59,951 bases of DNA from DAOTWP01 sp034435675 (GTDB taxonomy: Bacteria > Chloroflexota > Anaerolineae > Aggregatilineales > Phototrophicaceae), in assembly GCA_034435675.1 (NCBI GenBank), contig DAOTWP010000379.1, forward strand, positions 1 to 59,951. Direction: 5' to 3'. A model generated the notes under the pieces. The model saw nothing but the letters and a program-made list of their open reading frames with translations, did not search any database and was not told the DNA's origin. The translations under genes were made by a program, and so were the position numbers. Positions 1 through 8,336 of this stretch are shown piece by piece; position 1 is the first letter of the stretch, and each line of letters opens with the position of its first letter.

Positions 1-217
1 CTTCTTCGTCATCATCCACGCCGCCAAAGCTGGCAAGCCAGTCATCACCCGCAAGTTCAGCAGCAGGTTCGACTGCGGCTTCTTCTTCGTCATCGTCCAC
101 GCCACCAAAGCTGGCAAGCCAGTCATCACCCGCAAGTTCAGCAGCAGGTTCGACGGCTTCTTCTTCGTCATCATCCACGCCGCCAAAGCTGGCAAGCCAG
201 TCATCACCCGCAAGTTC
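1..217 (-). repeat. Three near-identical 26-27 residue coding tandem repeats
   Basis: In-frame units of 81 and 78 bp inside the TPR/WL gene. Each encodes ELAGDDWLASFGGVDDDEEE followed by A(A)VEPAA. The DNA copies differ at only a few bases, which points to recent tandem duplication. The array touches the window edge and may continue. Confidence 0.9.
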
Positions 218-3103
218 GGTTTCGATTTCTAACGTTGAGGGCTGCATGCCCGGAGCGATCTGGGAAATTGGCTCTGTTTCGTCAATTTCTTCTTCGCTGT
301 TGAAGCCACTCAGCCAGTCATACTCAGCCTGTTCTGCGGCAAGTTCTGGCAAATCACCGGGCATAACTGCATCATCGTACATGCTTGTGTCTTCGACAGG
401 TTCTTCAGCATCTGGGGCTGGCTGTGCGGCGACCGCCTGTGTCTGCGCCGGACCGACATCCGCCAACCAGTCAGGCATGTTGGCTGGCAGCACAGCTTCG
501 CGTTCATCTTCGACCTGTTCCAGCCAGTCATAGCCAGCTACATCCCCGGCTGTTGGGGGTACACTTGCGCTAACGGCGCTTGCCCATTCCGGCGCGGCAG
601 CGGCAGCGACATCGGCAGCGGGCTGCTCTGCCTGTTCTTCCATGTCCTCGAACAGGCTTGATGCCACAACAGCATTCATCGGTGAGGGTTCGACCTCAGG
701 CAGTTCCAGATCACTTGCCCAATCAAATGTCGGCTCAGCCGTGCCGGCTTGCAGCTCGCCATCATCCTCAAACGCGAATTCATCACCCGCCCGCCAGCTT
801 TCATCGGGCGGTGTCGTTTCTGTGCCTGTAGCTGCTGCGCTGCCATATCCTTCGAGATCGCGCATCCAGTCCAGCGCCGCCTCATCTTCTGTTTCAGGCT
901 CTTCCGTTGCCGCAGCTGCTGCCGCACTTGCCTGCACCGCTTCTGCGCTGCTTACGCCTGTGTCGAGCAGCCAGTCCAATGATGGCTCCTCGGTGGGTTC
1001 GCTGATGTCGTCACCAGCATTCAGCCAATCAAAAGCATCGTCTCCTGATTGTGGATCGAACCAGTCCGACATAGGATCAGGGGTTTCGTGCGGCATAGCG
1101 TCCTGCCAATCTACATTCTGGTCTGCGGCGCTTGATGTGCCCGGCTCAAGTTCACCTGCTGTGGGCACAGTATCGGGCGTGCCGCCCTGCTCCGCCAGCA
1201 TTTCGAGATTCAACATTTCTTCCAGCAGGCTTTCATCCGTCATCCAGTCCTGCGTACTGCGTGCGGATGGTGCTGCTGCGTCTGCGTGTTGGGGTACTGC
1301 CGGCGTGGGCGCGTCTGCGGCGTCCTCGTCGGAAAGCTCAACATCGTGATCGCGCAGCCATGCCAGCGGATCTGTGTCGGCAAGCTCCGGCTCGTCTTCG
1401 GGCAGCGCCAACGATCCGGTAGTATCGAACAGACCTTTCGAGGAAGTCAGTGCATCATCCTCATCGCCCATAATCTCTACGCCGCTGTCCTGCAACCATG
1501 CCAGCGGGTCGGTGTCAGCGCGCGACTCATAGGTAACATTTTCACCAGTATCAAAGATTGCGCCACTGCGTGCAGGTTGGTTGTCTAGCACTTCGACATC
1601 GTGATCGCGCAGCCATGCCAGCGGGTCCCCTGCATCTTCGGCAACAATCACTTCATCGGTGGCGAGCACGCGCGGCACGCCGGACTCTGGCGCAGATGGC
1701 ACGGGCGGCGTAGACGGGGGTGTTTCCTCATTATTAAACTCAATGTCAGTACCTTGCAGCCATGCCAGTGGATCAACATCATCTACTGCGTCCTTCAACG
1801 ATAGTTCATCAACGTCCGGACTGCCCGCTTCCATCGCGCCGCTTGTTTCGAACAACCCTGTCAAGCCAGTGCCGCCGGTGGCTTGGGGTTCTGGCGTGCT
1901 GATTGTATCAAACAGGCCGGTCAGCCCGGTTCTGCTGGTGGACGCCATCTCCTGAGAGTCGTCCAGCCAATCGAGGGCAAAATCTTCTGTCGGCGCATCC
2001 AGATCGAACAGATCGTCATCGGTTTTGGCAGTAGGCTCAAGTCCAAAATCGCCCTGTGCTGCTGACTTACCCAACACTACCTCACGGTTAACCAATTTGG
2101 TTCCTGCGGCAGCATCTTCCTGCATTTCGTCAATGCTGTTCAACCAGTCGTCTGGAAGTTCAGTTTCCAGTGCACTGTCAAAATCGTCCGCATCAAAGTC
2201 GAAAAGGTCTTCGTCAGTGTTTGCAGGACGGCTAGGGGTAAGCATCCACTCGTCGGCATTTCCTGCGGTGACCCCGGAACCGCCCTCAATGTCGGAGAGC
2301 CAATCCGGGTTCTGGCGTGTGACTGCCTGCTGCGCGGCGCGCTGGTAATCCAGTTCTTCCAGCCGGAACTGATCTTTTGGCGCGGCTTTGCCCTGTGCCA
2401 ACAGGTATGCCAGATACGGATCTACAGCTTCGATGCGGCTCAGATACCGCTGGGCGTCGGAGGGACGCTGCTCGCCCAGCCACAATTCTGCCAGAATGCG
2501 GTTTGCACTGAGGGCTTCGGGCAGTTTGCGCAGGACTTCCAGCGCCAGCTCCGCTGCATCAACGCGGCGACTACCCTCCCAGAGTACCTCTGCCAACAGC
2601 AGCAGCAGGTCAATCCGATCCGGGTGGCGTTCGAGCGCCTGCTTAAGGGCATCCACTGCCTGCGAATACAGCCCATTACGTGAGTACTGGCGTGCTACTG
2701 CGCCCGCCGTCAATTGCAGCTTCGCCTGCTCCACCTGGCGGTGTTCCAGATACAGGCGGCGCAGGGTTTGGATCAGCGCTTCGTTGTTGGGTTCACGCTC
2801 AAAAGCACGCTCGTAATGCCAGATCGCTTCGTTGATTTTTTGTGTCTTGTAGTAAATTCCGCCAAGTTCGTAATGCGCGGTATAATCATCAGGAAAGACG
2901 CTCAACACGCGGCGATAGACCTCAATGGCTTCGTTGAGGCGCTGGTTGGCGGTCAGGGCGCGTCCCAGCAAGCGGTACGCTGCGACATTCTTCGGAAAAT
3001 ATTGAAGAATATGCCTTATGTGGAGCAGTGCTTCGTCGTAGGCATCACGCTCCAGCATTGTATTCAATTTTACGAGGTAATCTCTTAGACTGATTTCTGC
3101 CAT
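1..3103 (-). CDS. TPR protein with acidic WL-motif tail (partial, 3' end outside window)
   Basis: Open from ATG at 3103 to the left edge (1034 codons, no stop), so the C-terminus is missing. Residues 1 to about 270 are tetratricopeptide-like helical repeats (for example YRLLGRALTANQRLNEAIEV and YELGGIYYKTQKINEAIWHY), a protein-protein interaction scaffold. The remaining 750 or so residues are Asp/Glu/Ser/Pro-rich and probably disordered. About 20 Trp-containing motifs recur there (DWL, DPLAWLRD, DWLASF). No signal peptide or membrane segment is visible, so it is probably cytoplasmic. It is divergent from the gene at 3438. TPR proteins with such tails occur in Anaerolineae, but I know no assigned function. 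The TPR call is firm; the role is unknown. Confidence 0.85.
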   Translation of the reverse strand, partial: MAEISLRDYLVKLNTMLERDAYDEALLHIRHILQYFPKNVAAYRLLGRALTANQRLNEAIEVYRRVLSVFPDDYTAHYELGGIYYKTQKINEAIWHYERAFEREPNNEALIQTLRRLYLEHRQVEQAKLQLTAGAVARQYSRNGLYSQAVDALKQALERHPDRIDLLLLLAEVLWEGSRRVDAAELALEVLRKLPEALSANRILAELWLGEQRPSDAQRYLSRIEAVDPYLAYLLAQGKAAPKDQFRLEELDYQRAAQQAVTRQNPDWLSDIEGGSGVTAGNADEWMLTPSRPANTDEDLFDFDADDFDSALETELPDDWLNSIDEMQEDAAAGTKLVNREVVLGKSAAQGDFGLEPTAKTDDDLFDLDAPTEDFALDWLDDSQEMASTSRTGLTGLFDTISTPEPQATGGTGLTGLFETSGAMEAGSPDVDELSLKDAVDDVDPLAWLQGTDIEFNNEETPPSTPPVPSAPESGVPRVLATDEVIVAEDAGDPLAWLRDHDVEVLDNQPARSGAIFDTGENVTYESRADTDPLAWLQDSGVEIMGDEDDALTSSKGLFDTTGSLALPEDEPELADTDPLAWLRDHDVELSDEDAADAPTPAVPQHADAAAPSARSTQDWMTDESLLEEMLNLEMLAEQGGTPDTVPTAGELEPGTSSAADQNVDWQDAMPHETPDPMSDWFDPQSGDDAFDWLNAGDDISEPTEEPSLDWLLDTGVSSAEAVQASAAAAAATEEPETEDEAALDWMRDLEGYGSAAATGTETTPPDESWRAGDEFAFEDDGELQAGTAEPTFDWASDLELPEVEPSPMNAVVASSLFEDMEEQAEQPAADVAAAAAPEWASAVSASVPPTAGDVAGYDWLEQVEDEREAVLPANMPDWLADVGPAQTQAVAAQPAPDAEEPVEDTSMYDDAVMPGDLPELAAEQAEYDWLSGFNSEEEIDETEPISQIAPGMQPSTLEIETELAGDDWLASFGGVDDDEEEAVEPAAELAGDDWLASFGGVDDDEEEAAVEPAAELAGDDWLASFGGVDDDEE
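1341..1790 (-). repeat. Four degenerate DPLAWL(R/Q) coding repeats
   Basis: Within the acidic tail of the TPR/WL gene, the DNA pattern for DPLAWLRD or DPLAWLQ recurs near 1355, 1490, 1610 and 1755, spaced 110-150 bp. Each copy is followed by an acidic or hydrophobic segment of varying sequence. They are older and more diverged than the repeats at the left edge. Confidence 0.7.
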
Positions 3104-3437
3104 GCGTGATCCATCTGGCTGTCTGGTATAAAATAGCATGCCCTACATGAAACGTTCGTGCGTTAAGCACAGCGTCGCAGCACAACGCTGTCCCTATACT
3201 ACAGTATAGTACGCTCTCTGGAATCGTGCATGTGGCGATTATAACATAGAACACTGTTTACGGCTGAAAAGCCAGATGCTGCTGGTAAAAACACGCCATG
3301 AATATGACTATAATAACGTTTGTTTCGACATTCGCAAACATTAACCCATGCTGCCGAAAAAACTTGAGATGAATGGATTAGTTCTACCACGTTTGCGCAG
3401 CCTGTGGTGCTGCAGGCGCTCATATGCGCCCCCACGG
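3104..3437. other. Divergent intergenic region
   Basis: This 334-base gap lies between the minus-strand TPR gene and the plus-strand secreted protein. It is more AT-rich than its surroundings. It holds an imperfect palindrome near 3194-3209 (CTATAC, TACA, GTATAG) and a TATAAT at 3309-3314 on the plus strand with no convincing -35. It probably holds promoters for both genes, but none can be fixed from sequence alone. I see no RNA gene or small gene. Confidence 0.5.
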
Positions 3438-4631
3438 ATGCGGCGAGTCGCGCCTGTTCAGCTTGCTGCCGCTGTGTTTCTGTTGGCGCTGCTGCCGGGC
3501 GTGCCAGGCGGTTTAGCCAGCGCTCAGCCGGACGGCGAGCCAACGCTCATGGATTTCTGGGAAGGGCGTGCCGCATGGGCGCTTGATCTGCAAGATGTCG
3601 GGCTGCCGGTGGGCGAAAGCGATACCATTTATTCTGGCGATGGGGTGTACTGGTCTTATCTGCACGCCAGCTACGAGTCCGCCGGGGTAATTGACCAGTG
3701 CGGCGCGCCGGTCGCCTTTCCGGGCTGTGTCACGCGGTGGGAAAGCACCGATGGTGGACGCACATTTTCCCTGCCAATCCCCGTTTGTCTGCTGCCCTGC
3801 GCAAGCTGCCCCTGCGAAGATCAACGCGACCATCTGGGCGTGACGGATCAGGGGGCAGTGGCAGCTTCACAGCAGTATCCGCGTGTCTTCCGTGCTGCTG
3901 ATGAATACTATATGGTTTATGAATGGCACGCGCAGACCATGCTGCGAACTTCACCGGATGGCTTGAACTGGTCCCACCCAGCGAATATCCGCATTCCGGG
4001 CGGAACATGGCCCAGCAGCTATGCCCCGTGTAGTGTTGTTGAGCGTATTGGTCCGCACCCGTTCATTCGTGGGGAAATCTATGATTGTCTGGTTGGTGCG
4101 CCACCCGGCGTTTATGTCGAAGGCGATATGCTTTATGTTTTCGTTGCTGCCGGTTCCGCGCCAGGCCACATGCGCTGTTACAAAGGCAGTCGTTTAACAG
4201 GCGCTGCCGGGCTGCGGTTGTGTGATACAGACCCACTCTTTGAAGGTTCGCGCGAATACGGTCCACTGGATATACGCGAAGGCACAGCAATCAGTCCGTA
4301 TTTCGATTTTCGCTATGTTAGCTCCGCCGATGTCTTGCATGTAGGCGACCATTACTATATGAGTTATGAAGGGATTCGCGGTCCCCATGTGCTGGAATAT
4401 GGGCGTGACTCGCAGTTTGGATTAGGGTTTGCGCGTTCGGCAGGAAACGACATTGACGGCGCGTGGGAAAAATTTCCCGGCAATCCAGTGTTGTCTGTTG
4501 GCGTGGTGGATAACTGGGGCATCGGGCATGCCGATTTACTAGTTGTCGAAGGCGTCACGTGGATGTACACGGCAACCTCACAGACCACGCGCGGGCGCTA
4601 TCGTCTGGTCTGGCGCGTGCCTGATGAATGA
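3438..4631 (+). CDS. Secreted beta-propeller / GH43-like protein
   Basis: About 397 residues from ATG 3438, chosen because it gives a clean signal peptide (MRRVAPVQ, then a hydrophobic core ending ASA-QPD). An upstream in-frame ATG at 3348 would add 30 unusual residues. The mature part has repeated aromatic strand motifs (EYYMVYEW, SPDGLNWSHP, DHYYMSYEGI, GVTWMYTATS) like the five-bladed propellers of family 43-type glycoside hydrolases. There are about ten cysteines, mostly in the first half (for example CLLPCASCPCED), which suggests disulfides outside the membrane. I cannot place catalytic acids, so an enzymatic role is a guess; a non-enzymatic propeller is equally possible. Confidence 0.6.
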   Translation: MRRVAPVQLAAAVFLLALLPGVPGGLASAQPDGEPTLMDFWEGRAAWALDLQDVGLPVGESDTIYSGDGVYWSYLHASYESAGVIDQCGAPVAFPGCVTRWESTDGGRTFSLPIPVCLLPCASCPCEDQRDHLGVTDQGAVAASQQYPRVFRAADEYYMVYEWHAQTMLRTSPDGLNWSHPANIRIPGGTWPSSYAPCSVVERIGPHPFIRGEIYDCLVGAPPGVYVEGDMLYVFVAAGSAPGHMRCYKGSRLTGAAGLRLCDTDPLFEGSREYGPLDIREGTAISPYFDFRYVSSADVLHVGDHYYMSYEGIRGPHVLEYGRDSQFGLGFARSAGNDIDGAWEKFPGNPVLSVGVVDNWGIGHADLLVVEGVTWMYTATSQTTRGRYRLVWRVPDE

Positions 4632-4727
4632 CGGCTGAGCCTGTCAGTTTGTGCGAACTGGAAACCTCAACAGGCAAAAACTCGTATAATCTTTTGTGTA
4701 GACATGGTCAGGGGCTGACAACGAATT

Positions 4728-5108
4728 ATGGGCATTCACGTCAACTGGTATAACCCGCAGCAAAATATCGTCCACCTGCGTTTCAGTCGTGGCTGGAAAT
4801 GGTCTCATTTTTATGATGCGGTGCAGCAGGCAGATGGCTTGATCAGCAGTGTGCCGCACACCACGCACCTGCTGATTGACCTGCGCGAAGCAGGTGGTAT
4901 TCCCAACGATTTCATGCGCGTCGCGGGCGATCTGTTTTCCAGCGGCGAAGCGCGTCCAAATGAAGGGCAGCGAGTCATCATTGGCGCAGGAATTCTGCTG
5001 CGCATGGCATACGACGGTCTGACACGCGTCTACGGCAGTAAGATGCAGTCGCGCCCGGTGCTGTTTGCGCGTGATGAGCCTGAAGCGCTGAAGCTGCTCA
5101 AAGCTTAA
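4728..5108 (+). CDS. Small STAS/SpoIIAA-like hypothetical protein
   Basis: 126 residues with no signal peptide or membrane helix. The alternating pattern (NIVHLRFSRGWKWSHFYDAV, then HLLIDLREAG, then RVIIGAG) resembles the strand-helix order of STAS or SpoIIAA-like domains, and LLIDLREA sits where such folds have their central strand. This is a weak fold-level impression. A TATAAT at 4685-4690 could be its -10 element, though no good -35 accompanies it. It converges on the TIR-FHA gene with only 12 bases between the stop codons. Function unknown. Confidence 0.6.
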   Translation: MGIHVNWYNPQQNIVHLRFSRGWKWSHFYDAVQQADGLISSVPHTTHLLIDLREAGGIPNDFMRVAGDLFSSGEARPNEGQRVIIGAGILLRMAYDGLTRVYGSKMQSRPVLFARDEPEALKLLKA

Positions 5109-5120
5109 GTCGTCGCGGGA

Positions 5121-5966
5121 CTACTCTCTGTAGAAAACCTGCGCGATCAGCATGCCAAAGCGCAAAATTGCCTTGCTTTTCAGCGGTTGTGGGCTTAACA
5201 GTGCCAGCGGTTTGCCGTCCAGCACTGTGCCGTTCGTTGATCCCAGATCCTGGATCAGCAATCCCTGACGGCTGCGTTCGATCAGCGCATGCTGCCGTGA
5301 CACACCGTTTGCTGGGGCGTCAAAGTCGCCCAGATCAATTTCCGGGCGTGCGCCGCCTTCGCTGCCTCGCGGTTGCCAGCCAATGTACAGCTTTTCTTTT
5401 GTCGCCCGAAAAATGCCGATTTTGTCCAGCTTAGGGAAGGCGAACAGCAATTGCCCCGGTTGCAGCTCCTCCAGACGGCGAGCATGAATCGGTTTGATCA
5501 GCATCCGCTGCAATTCCTCATACAGATAGACTAGTTCCAGTGTTGAGGTCTGCCGGATCATTTGCGTCGCGTCGAGGTCGGTGGGCGGCGGCGGCTTGGG
5601 CAGCGATTTGAGCAGCTGTTTGAAAGCCCGTTCATCAACCTGCCCCTGCGTGAAGTCAATGAATTGCAGCATGCGCAGTCGCAGCGGGGGTTCGCAGGCT
5701 GCCAACAGCACCGGCACAATCGCTTTTTTCTTATCCCGAAAATAAGACCATTCTGCTTTGACTTCCTGCGAGGCAATCGCTGCGGGCGTCAGCACAAGGA
5801 GCAACAGGTCGGCTGCATTGAGCTGCTGCTCAACCACATCATCCCAGTGCTGCCCGCCGGGAATATCCATATGATCCACCCATGTAATGTAGCCATGTTC
5901 ATGCAGCCGGGCGGAAAGCATGTCTACAAAGGCATCGTCCGTATGGCTGTGGCTGATGAAAATCAT
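5121..5966 (-). CDS. TIR domain - FHA domain signalling protein
   Basis: 281 residues. Residues 1-125 form a TIR domain: MIFISHSHTDDAFVDML, GYITWVDHMDIPGGQHW, LLLLVLTPAAIAS, and KAEWSYF, where Glu72 sits at the position of the catalytic Glu of TIR NADases. Residues 126-180 are a Pro-rich linker and helix. Residues 185-280 form an FHA phosphothreonine-binding domain (NGVSRQHA, GSTNGT). The usual N-terminal GR of FHA is replaced by IGW. TIR domains either scaffold signalling or cleave NAD; FHA docks on phosphorylated partners. The FHA part resembles that of the gene at 17198. ATG 5966 is preceded by AAGGA. Architecture is confident; defence versus regulation is open. Confidence 0.85.
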   Translation of the reverse strand: MIFISHSHTDDAFVDMLSARLHEHGYITWVDHMDIPGGQHWDDVVEQQLNAADLLLLVLTPAAIASQEVKAEWSYFRDKKKAIVPVLLAACEPPLRLRMLQFIDFTQGQVDERAFKQLLKSLPKPPPPTDLDATQMIRQTSTLELVYLYEELQRMLIKPIHARRLEELQPGQLLFAFPKLDKIGIFRATKEKLYIGWQPRGSEGGARPEIDLGDFDAPANGVSRQHALIERSRQGLLIQDLGSTNGTVLDGKPLALLSPQPLKSKAILRFGMLIAQVFYRE

Positions 5967-6264
5967 ACAACGCTGTCCTTAAAAAGTTGCTGGCTTCCGT
6001 GGTATCAAGATATGTGATCGTGAAATCGGTCTCATAGTGATTTCTGACCCCATGATAACACCAATTGCGCCGGGCAGGCATATCCGGTTTGGGCAGCACC
6101 CACCTGTTTGACCGGGCGTGGGTGTGCAATTCTGTACGGATGGATAGTAGCCTTTTGCAGCGCATGGAAGGTATGCTACAACAATGGTGCGCAGCTTTAC
6201 GGTACGTGAAGCACTGGGCGCAGCATACGCTTACGCAATGCTTACTTGATATGGAGGCTCAGCC

Positions 6265-8223
6265 GTGTTTCATGGCAGTGGTTGGTGGTCTTATATTTAT
6301 GACGCAGGAGAAAAACCGCGTGTGACCTGGCAGCTTCTGCGCCGTGTGCTGGCGTATGCCCGCCCCTACCGCGTGCATATTGCCCTGATGCTGCTGCTCA
6401 TTCTGGTCACGACGCTGTTGGGGCTGTTGACCCCGCTGATCTTTCGCGATTTGATTGACTACACTCTGCCCAATGGTGATGTGGCGCGACTGAATCTGCT
6501 GGCATTTGGCATTGTGGCAATCCCGCTAGTCAGCAGCCTGATCGGGATTGTCAGCAGACGCCTGAACGCAGCGGTTGGCGAAGGGGTCATCTACGATCTG
6601 CGCGTCAGCTTGTATGCGCATTTGCAGCAGATGTCGCTGCGCTTTTTCACCAACACCAAAACGGGCGAACTGATGAGCCGCCTGAACAGCGATGTGGTGG
6701 ACGCGCAGAACGCCATCAGCAATACAATCGTCAGCATCATTGCCAACATTATTCAGGTCATTTTCACACTGGCGTTTATGCTCGCGCTCGAATGGCGGCT
6801 GACGATTATCGGCATTGCGGTGCTGCCGCTGTTCATCCTTGTCGCGCGGCGCATTGGTTCGCGGTTGCGCGATATTGCTCGCGAACAGATGCGTATCAAT
6901 GCCCAGATGAATGCCATGATGAATGAGACGCTCAATATCAGTGGTGTGCTGCTGGTCAAGCTGTTCGGGCAGAGCAATAACGAGATTCAGCGCTTTGAGA
7001 ATCGCGCCGGGCGGGTACGTGATATCGGGGTGATCCGGGCAGTGCTGGGCAACCAGTTTTTTGCGTTTATCGGGCTGCTAGGGGTGGTGGGCACAGCAAT
7101 TGTTTACTGGTTTGGTGGGCATCTGGTCATTCAAGGCGTGTTTAGTATTGGGTTAATTGTCGCGTTCGCCAGCTATCTGGGGCAGTTATACGGTCCGCTG
7201 CAAGCGCTGACCAACGCCCCGGTTGATTTTGCCACGGCGCTGGTCAGTTTCGAGCGTGTGTTCGAGATCATTGACCTGCCGCTGGAAATCGCCGAATCGC
7301 CGACTGCTCGTGCACTACCACAGGTGCGGGGGGAACTGGCATTCGAAAACGTGAGTTTTACCTACAGCGTAGATGACCGGCTGCTGCTGAAAGCGGTAGA
7401 TCGCTATTGGGACGAGGACAATATCTCAGCGGCACTTTCCGGCGAAGATGGCAAACCCGCTGCTGGGGATGCAAATGGCAGCGAGGGCGATGATGAAGGC
7501 GGCGACAGGTCGCGCAGTCAAGCGCGTGCTCAGGCGCTCCAAAATGTCTCGTTCCGCACCGCGCCGGGGCAGCTTGTGGCGCTCGTCGGTCCCAGTGGGG
7601 CGGGCAAAACCACCATGACGTACCTCATTCCCCGGCTGTACGACCCCACCGAAGGGCGTATTACGCTTGACGGTTACGATTTGCGTGAATTGAAATTGGA
7701 CACACTGGCGTCTGCGATTGGTATGGTCACACAGGAAACACACCTGTTTCACGATACGATCCGCACCAACCTGCTCTATGCACGCCCGGACGCAACGCAG
7801 GAAGAACTGGAAGCTGCCTGCAAAGCCGCCAACATTCACGATTTCATCAGCGAACTGCCAGAAAGGTATGACACCGTTGTGGGCGAACGCGGTTATCGGC
7901 TGAGCGGCGGCGAAAAACAGCGTGTGGCGATTGCGCGGGTGATCCTCAAGAATCCGCGGATTCTCGTGCTGGACGAAGCCACCAGCCATCTGGACAGCCA
8001 GTCCGAAGCGCTGATTCAGGATGCACTCAAGACGGTGATGCATACCCGCACAAGCATTGTCATCGCGCACCGGCTGAGTACGATTCTCGCGGCGGATCTG
8101 ATTCTGGTGGTTGACCGCGGGCAGGTGGTGGAACGCGGCACCCATGACGAACTGCTGGCGGAGCAGGGTTTGTACGCCCACCTGTATGAAACGCAGTTCC
8201 GCCGGGAACGCGAACTGCTATAG
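6265..8223 (+). CDS. ABC transporter, fused permease-ATPase (exporter type)
   Basis: 652 residues from GTG 6265, with GGAGG just upstream. The N-terminal half is a six-helix ABC exporter transmembrane domain; the C-terminal half is the nucleotide-binding domain with Walker A GPSGAGKTT, Q-loop VTQETHLFHD, signature LSGGEKQR, Walker B ILVLDEATSH and H-loop IAHR. It resembles the MsbA/multidrug half-transporters that dimerise. Residues 371-424 or so are an unusual hydrophilic Gly/Asp/Ser-rich insertion just after the A-loop region (FTYS) and before the Walker A strand. Substrate unknown: lipid, drug or peptide are all possible. It probably starts the plus-strand run to 13707. Confidence 0.9.
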   Translation: MFHGSGWWSYIYDAGEKPRVTWQLLRRVLAYARPYRVHIALMLLLILVTTLLGLLTPLIFRDLIDYTLPNGDVARLNLLAFGIVAIPLVSSLIGIVSRRLNAAVGEGVIYDLRVSLYAHLQQMSLRFFTNTKTGELMSRLNSDVVDAQNAISNTIVSIIANIIQVIFTLAFMLALEWRLTIIGIAVLPLFILVARRIGSRLRDIAREQMRINAQMNAMMNETLNISGVLLVKLFGQSNNEIQRFENRAGRVRDIGVIRAVLGNQFFAFIGLLGVVGTAIVYWFGGHLVIQGVFSIGLIVAFASYLGQLYGPLQALTNAPVDFATALVSFERVFEIIDLPLEIAESPTARALPQVRGELAFENVSFTYSVDDRLLLKAVDRYWDEDNISAALSGEDGKPAAGDANGSEGDDEGGDRSRSQARAQALQNVSFRTAPGQLVALVGPSGAGKTTMTYLIPRLYDPTEGRITLDGYDLRELKLDTLASAIGMVTQETHLFHDTIRTNLLYARPDATQEELEAACKAANIHDFISELPERYDTVVGERGYRLSGGEKQRVAIARVILKNPRILVLDEATSHLDSQSEALIQDALKTVMHTRTSIVIAHRLSTILAADLILVVDRGQVVERGTHDELLAEQGLYAHLYETQFRRERELL

Positions 8224-8260
8224 GTTGCTGTCGGGGACTCAATGCGCAGGGGTAGTCATA

Positions 8261-8290
8261 CTGCCAACGGATTTCCTAATGGGTTATAAT
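8261..8290 (+). promoter_or_regulatory. Putative sigma70 promoter of the methyltransferase gene
   Basis: CTGCCA (8261-8266), an 18-base spacer and a perfect TATAAT (8285-8290), ending 46 bases before the start codon at 8337. The -35 matches 4 of 6 consensus bases. Confidence 0.45.
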
Positions 8291-8336
8291 GGGTCAGAAA
8301 GTGGCGGCTTACTTGTGAGAGGCAACGATCAGCACG

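Noticed and set aside
1..217. Possible CRISPR array or other DNA repeat
   Set aside because: Units are in frame with the TPR/WL protein, have no variable spacers and encode the same peptide, so they are coding tandem repeats.
5967..6264. Small gene or RNA between the TIR-FHA and ABC genes
   Set aside because: This 298-base gap contains only short open frames without ribosome sites and no strong fold; it is probably just the two upstream regions.
7426..8181. 251-residue minus-strand open frame
   Set aside because: Antisense to the ATPase domain of the ABC transporter, which carries intact Walker motifs.
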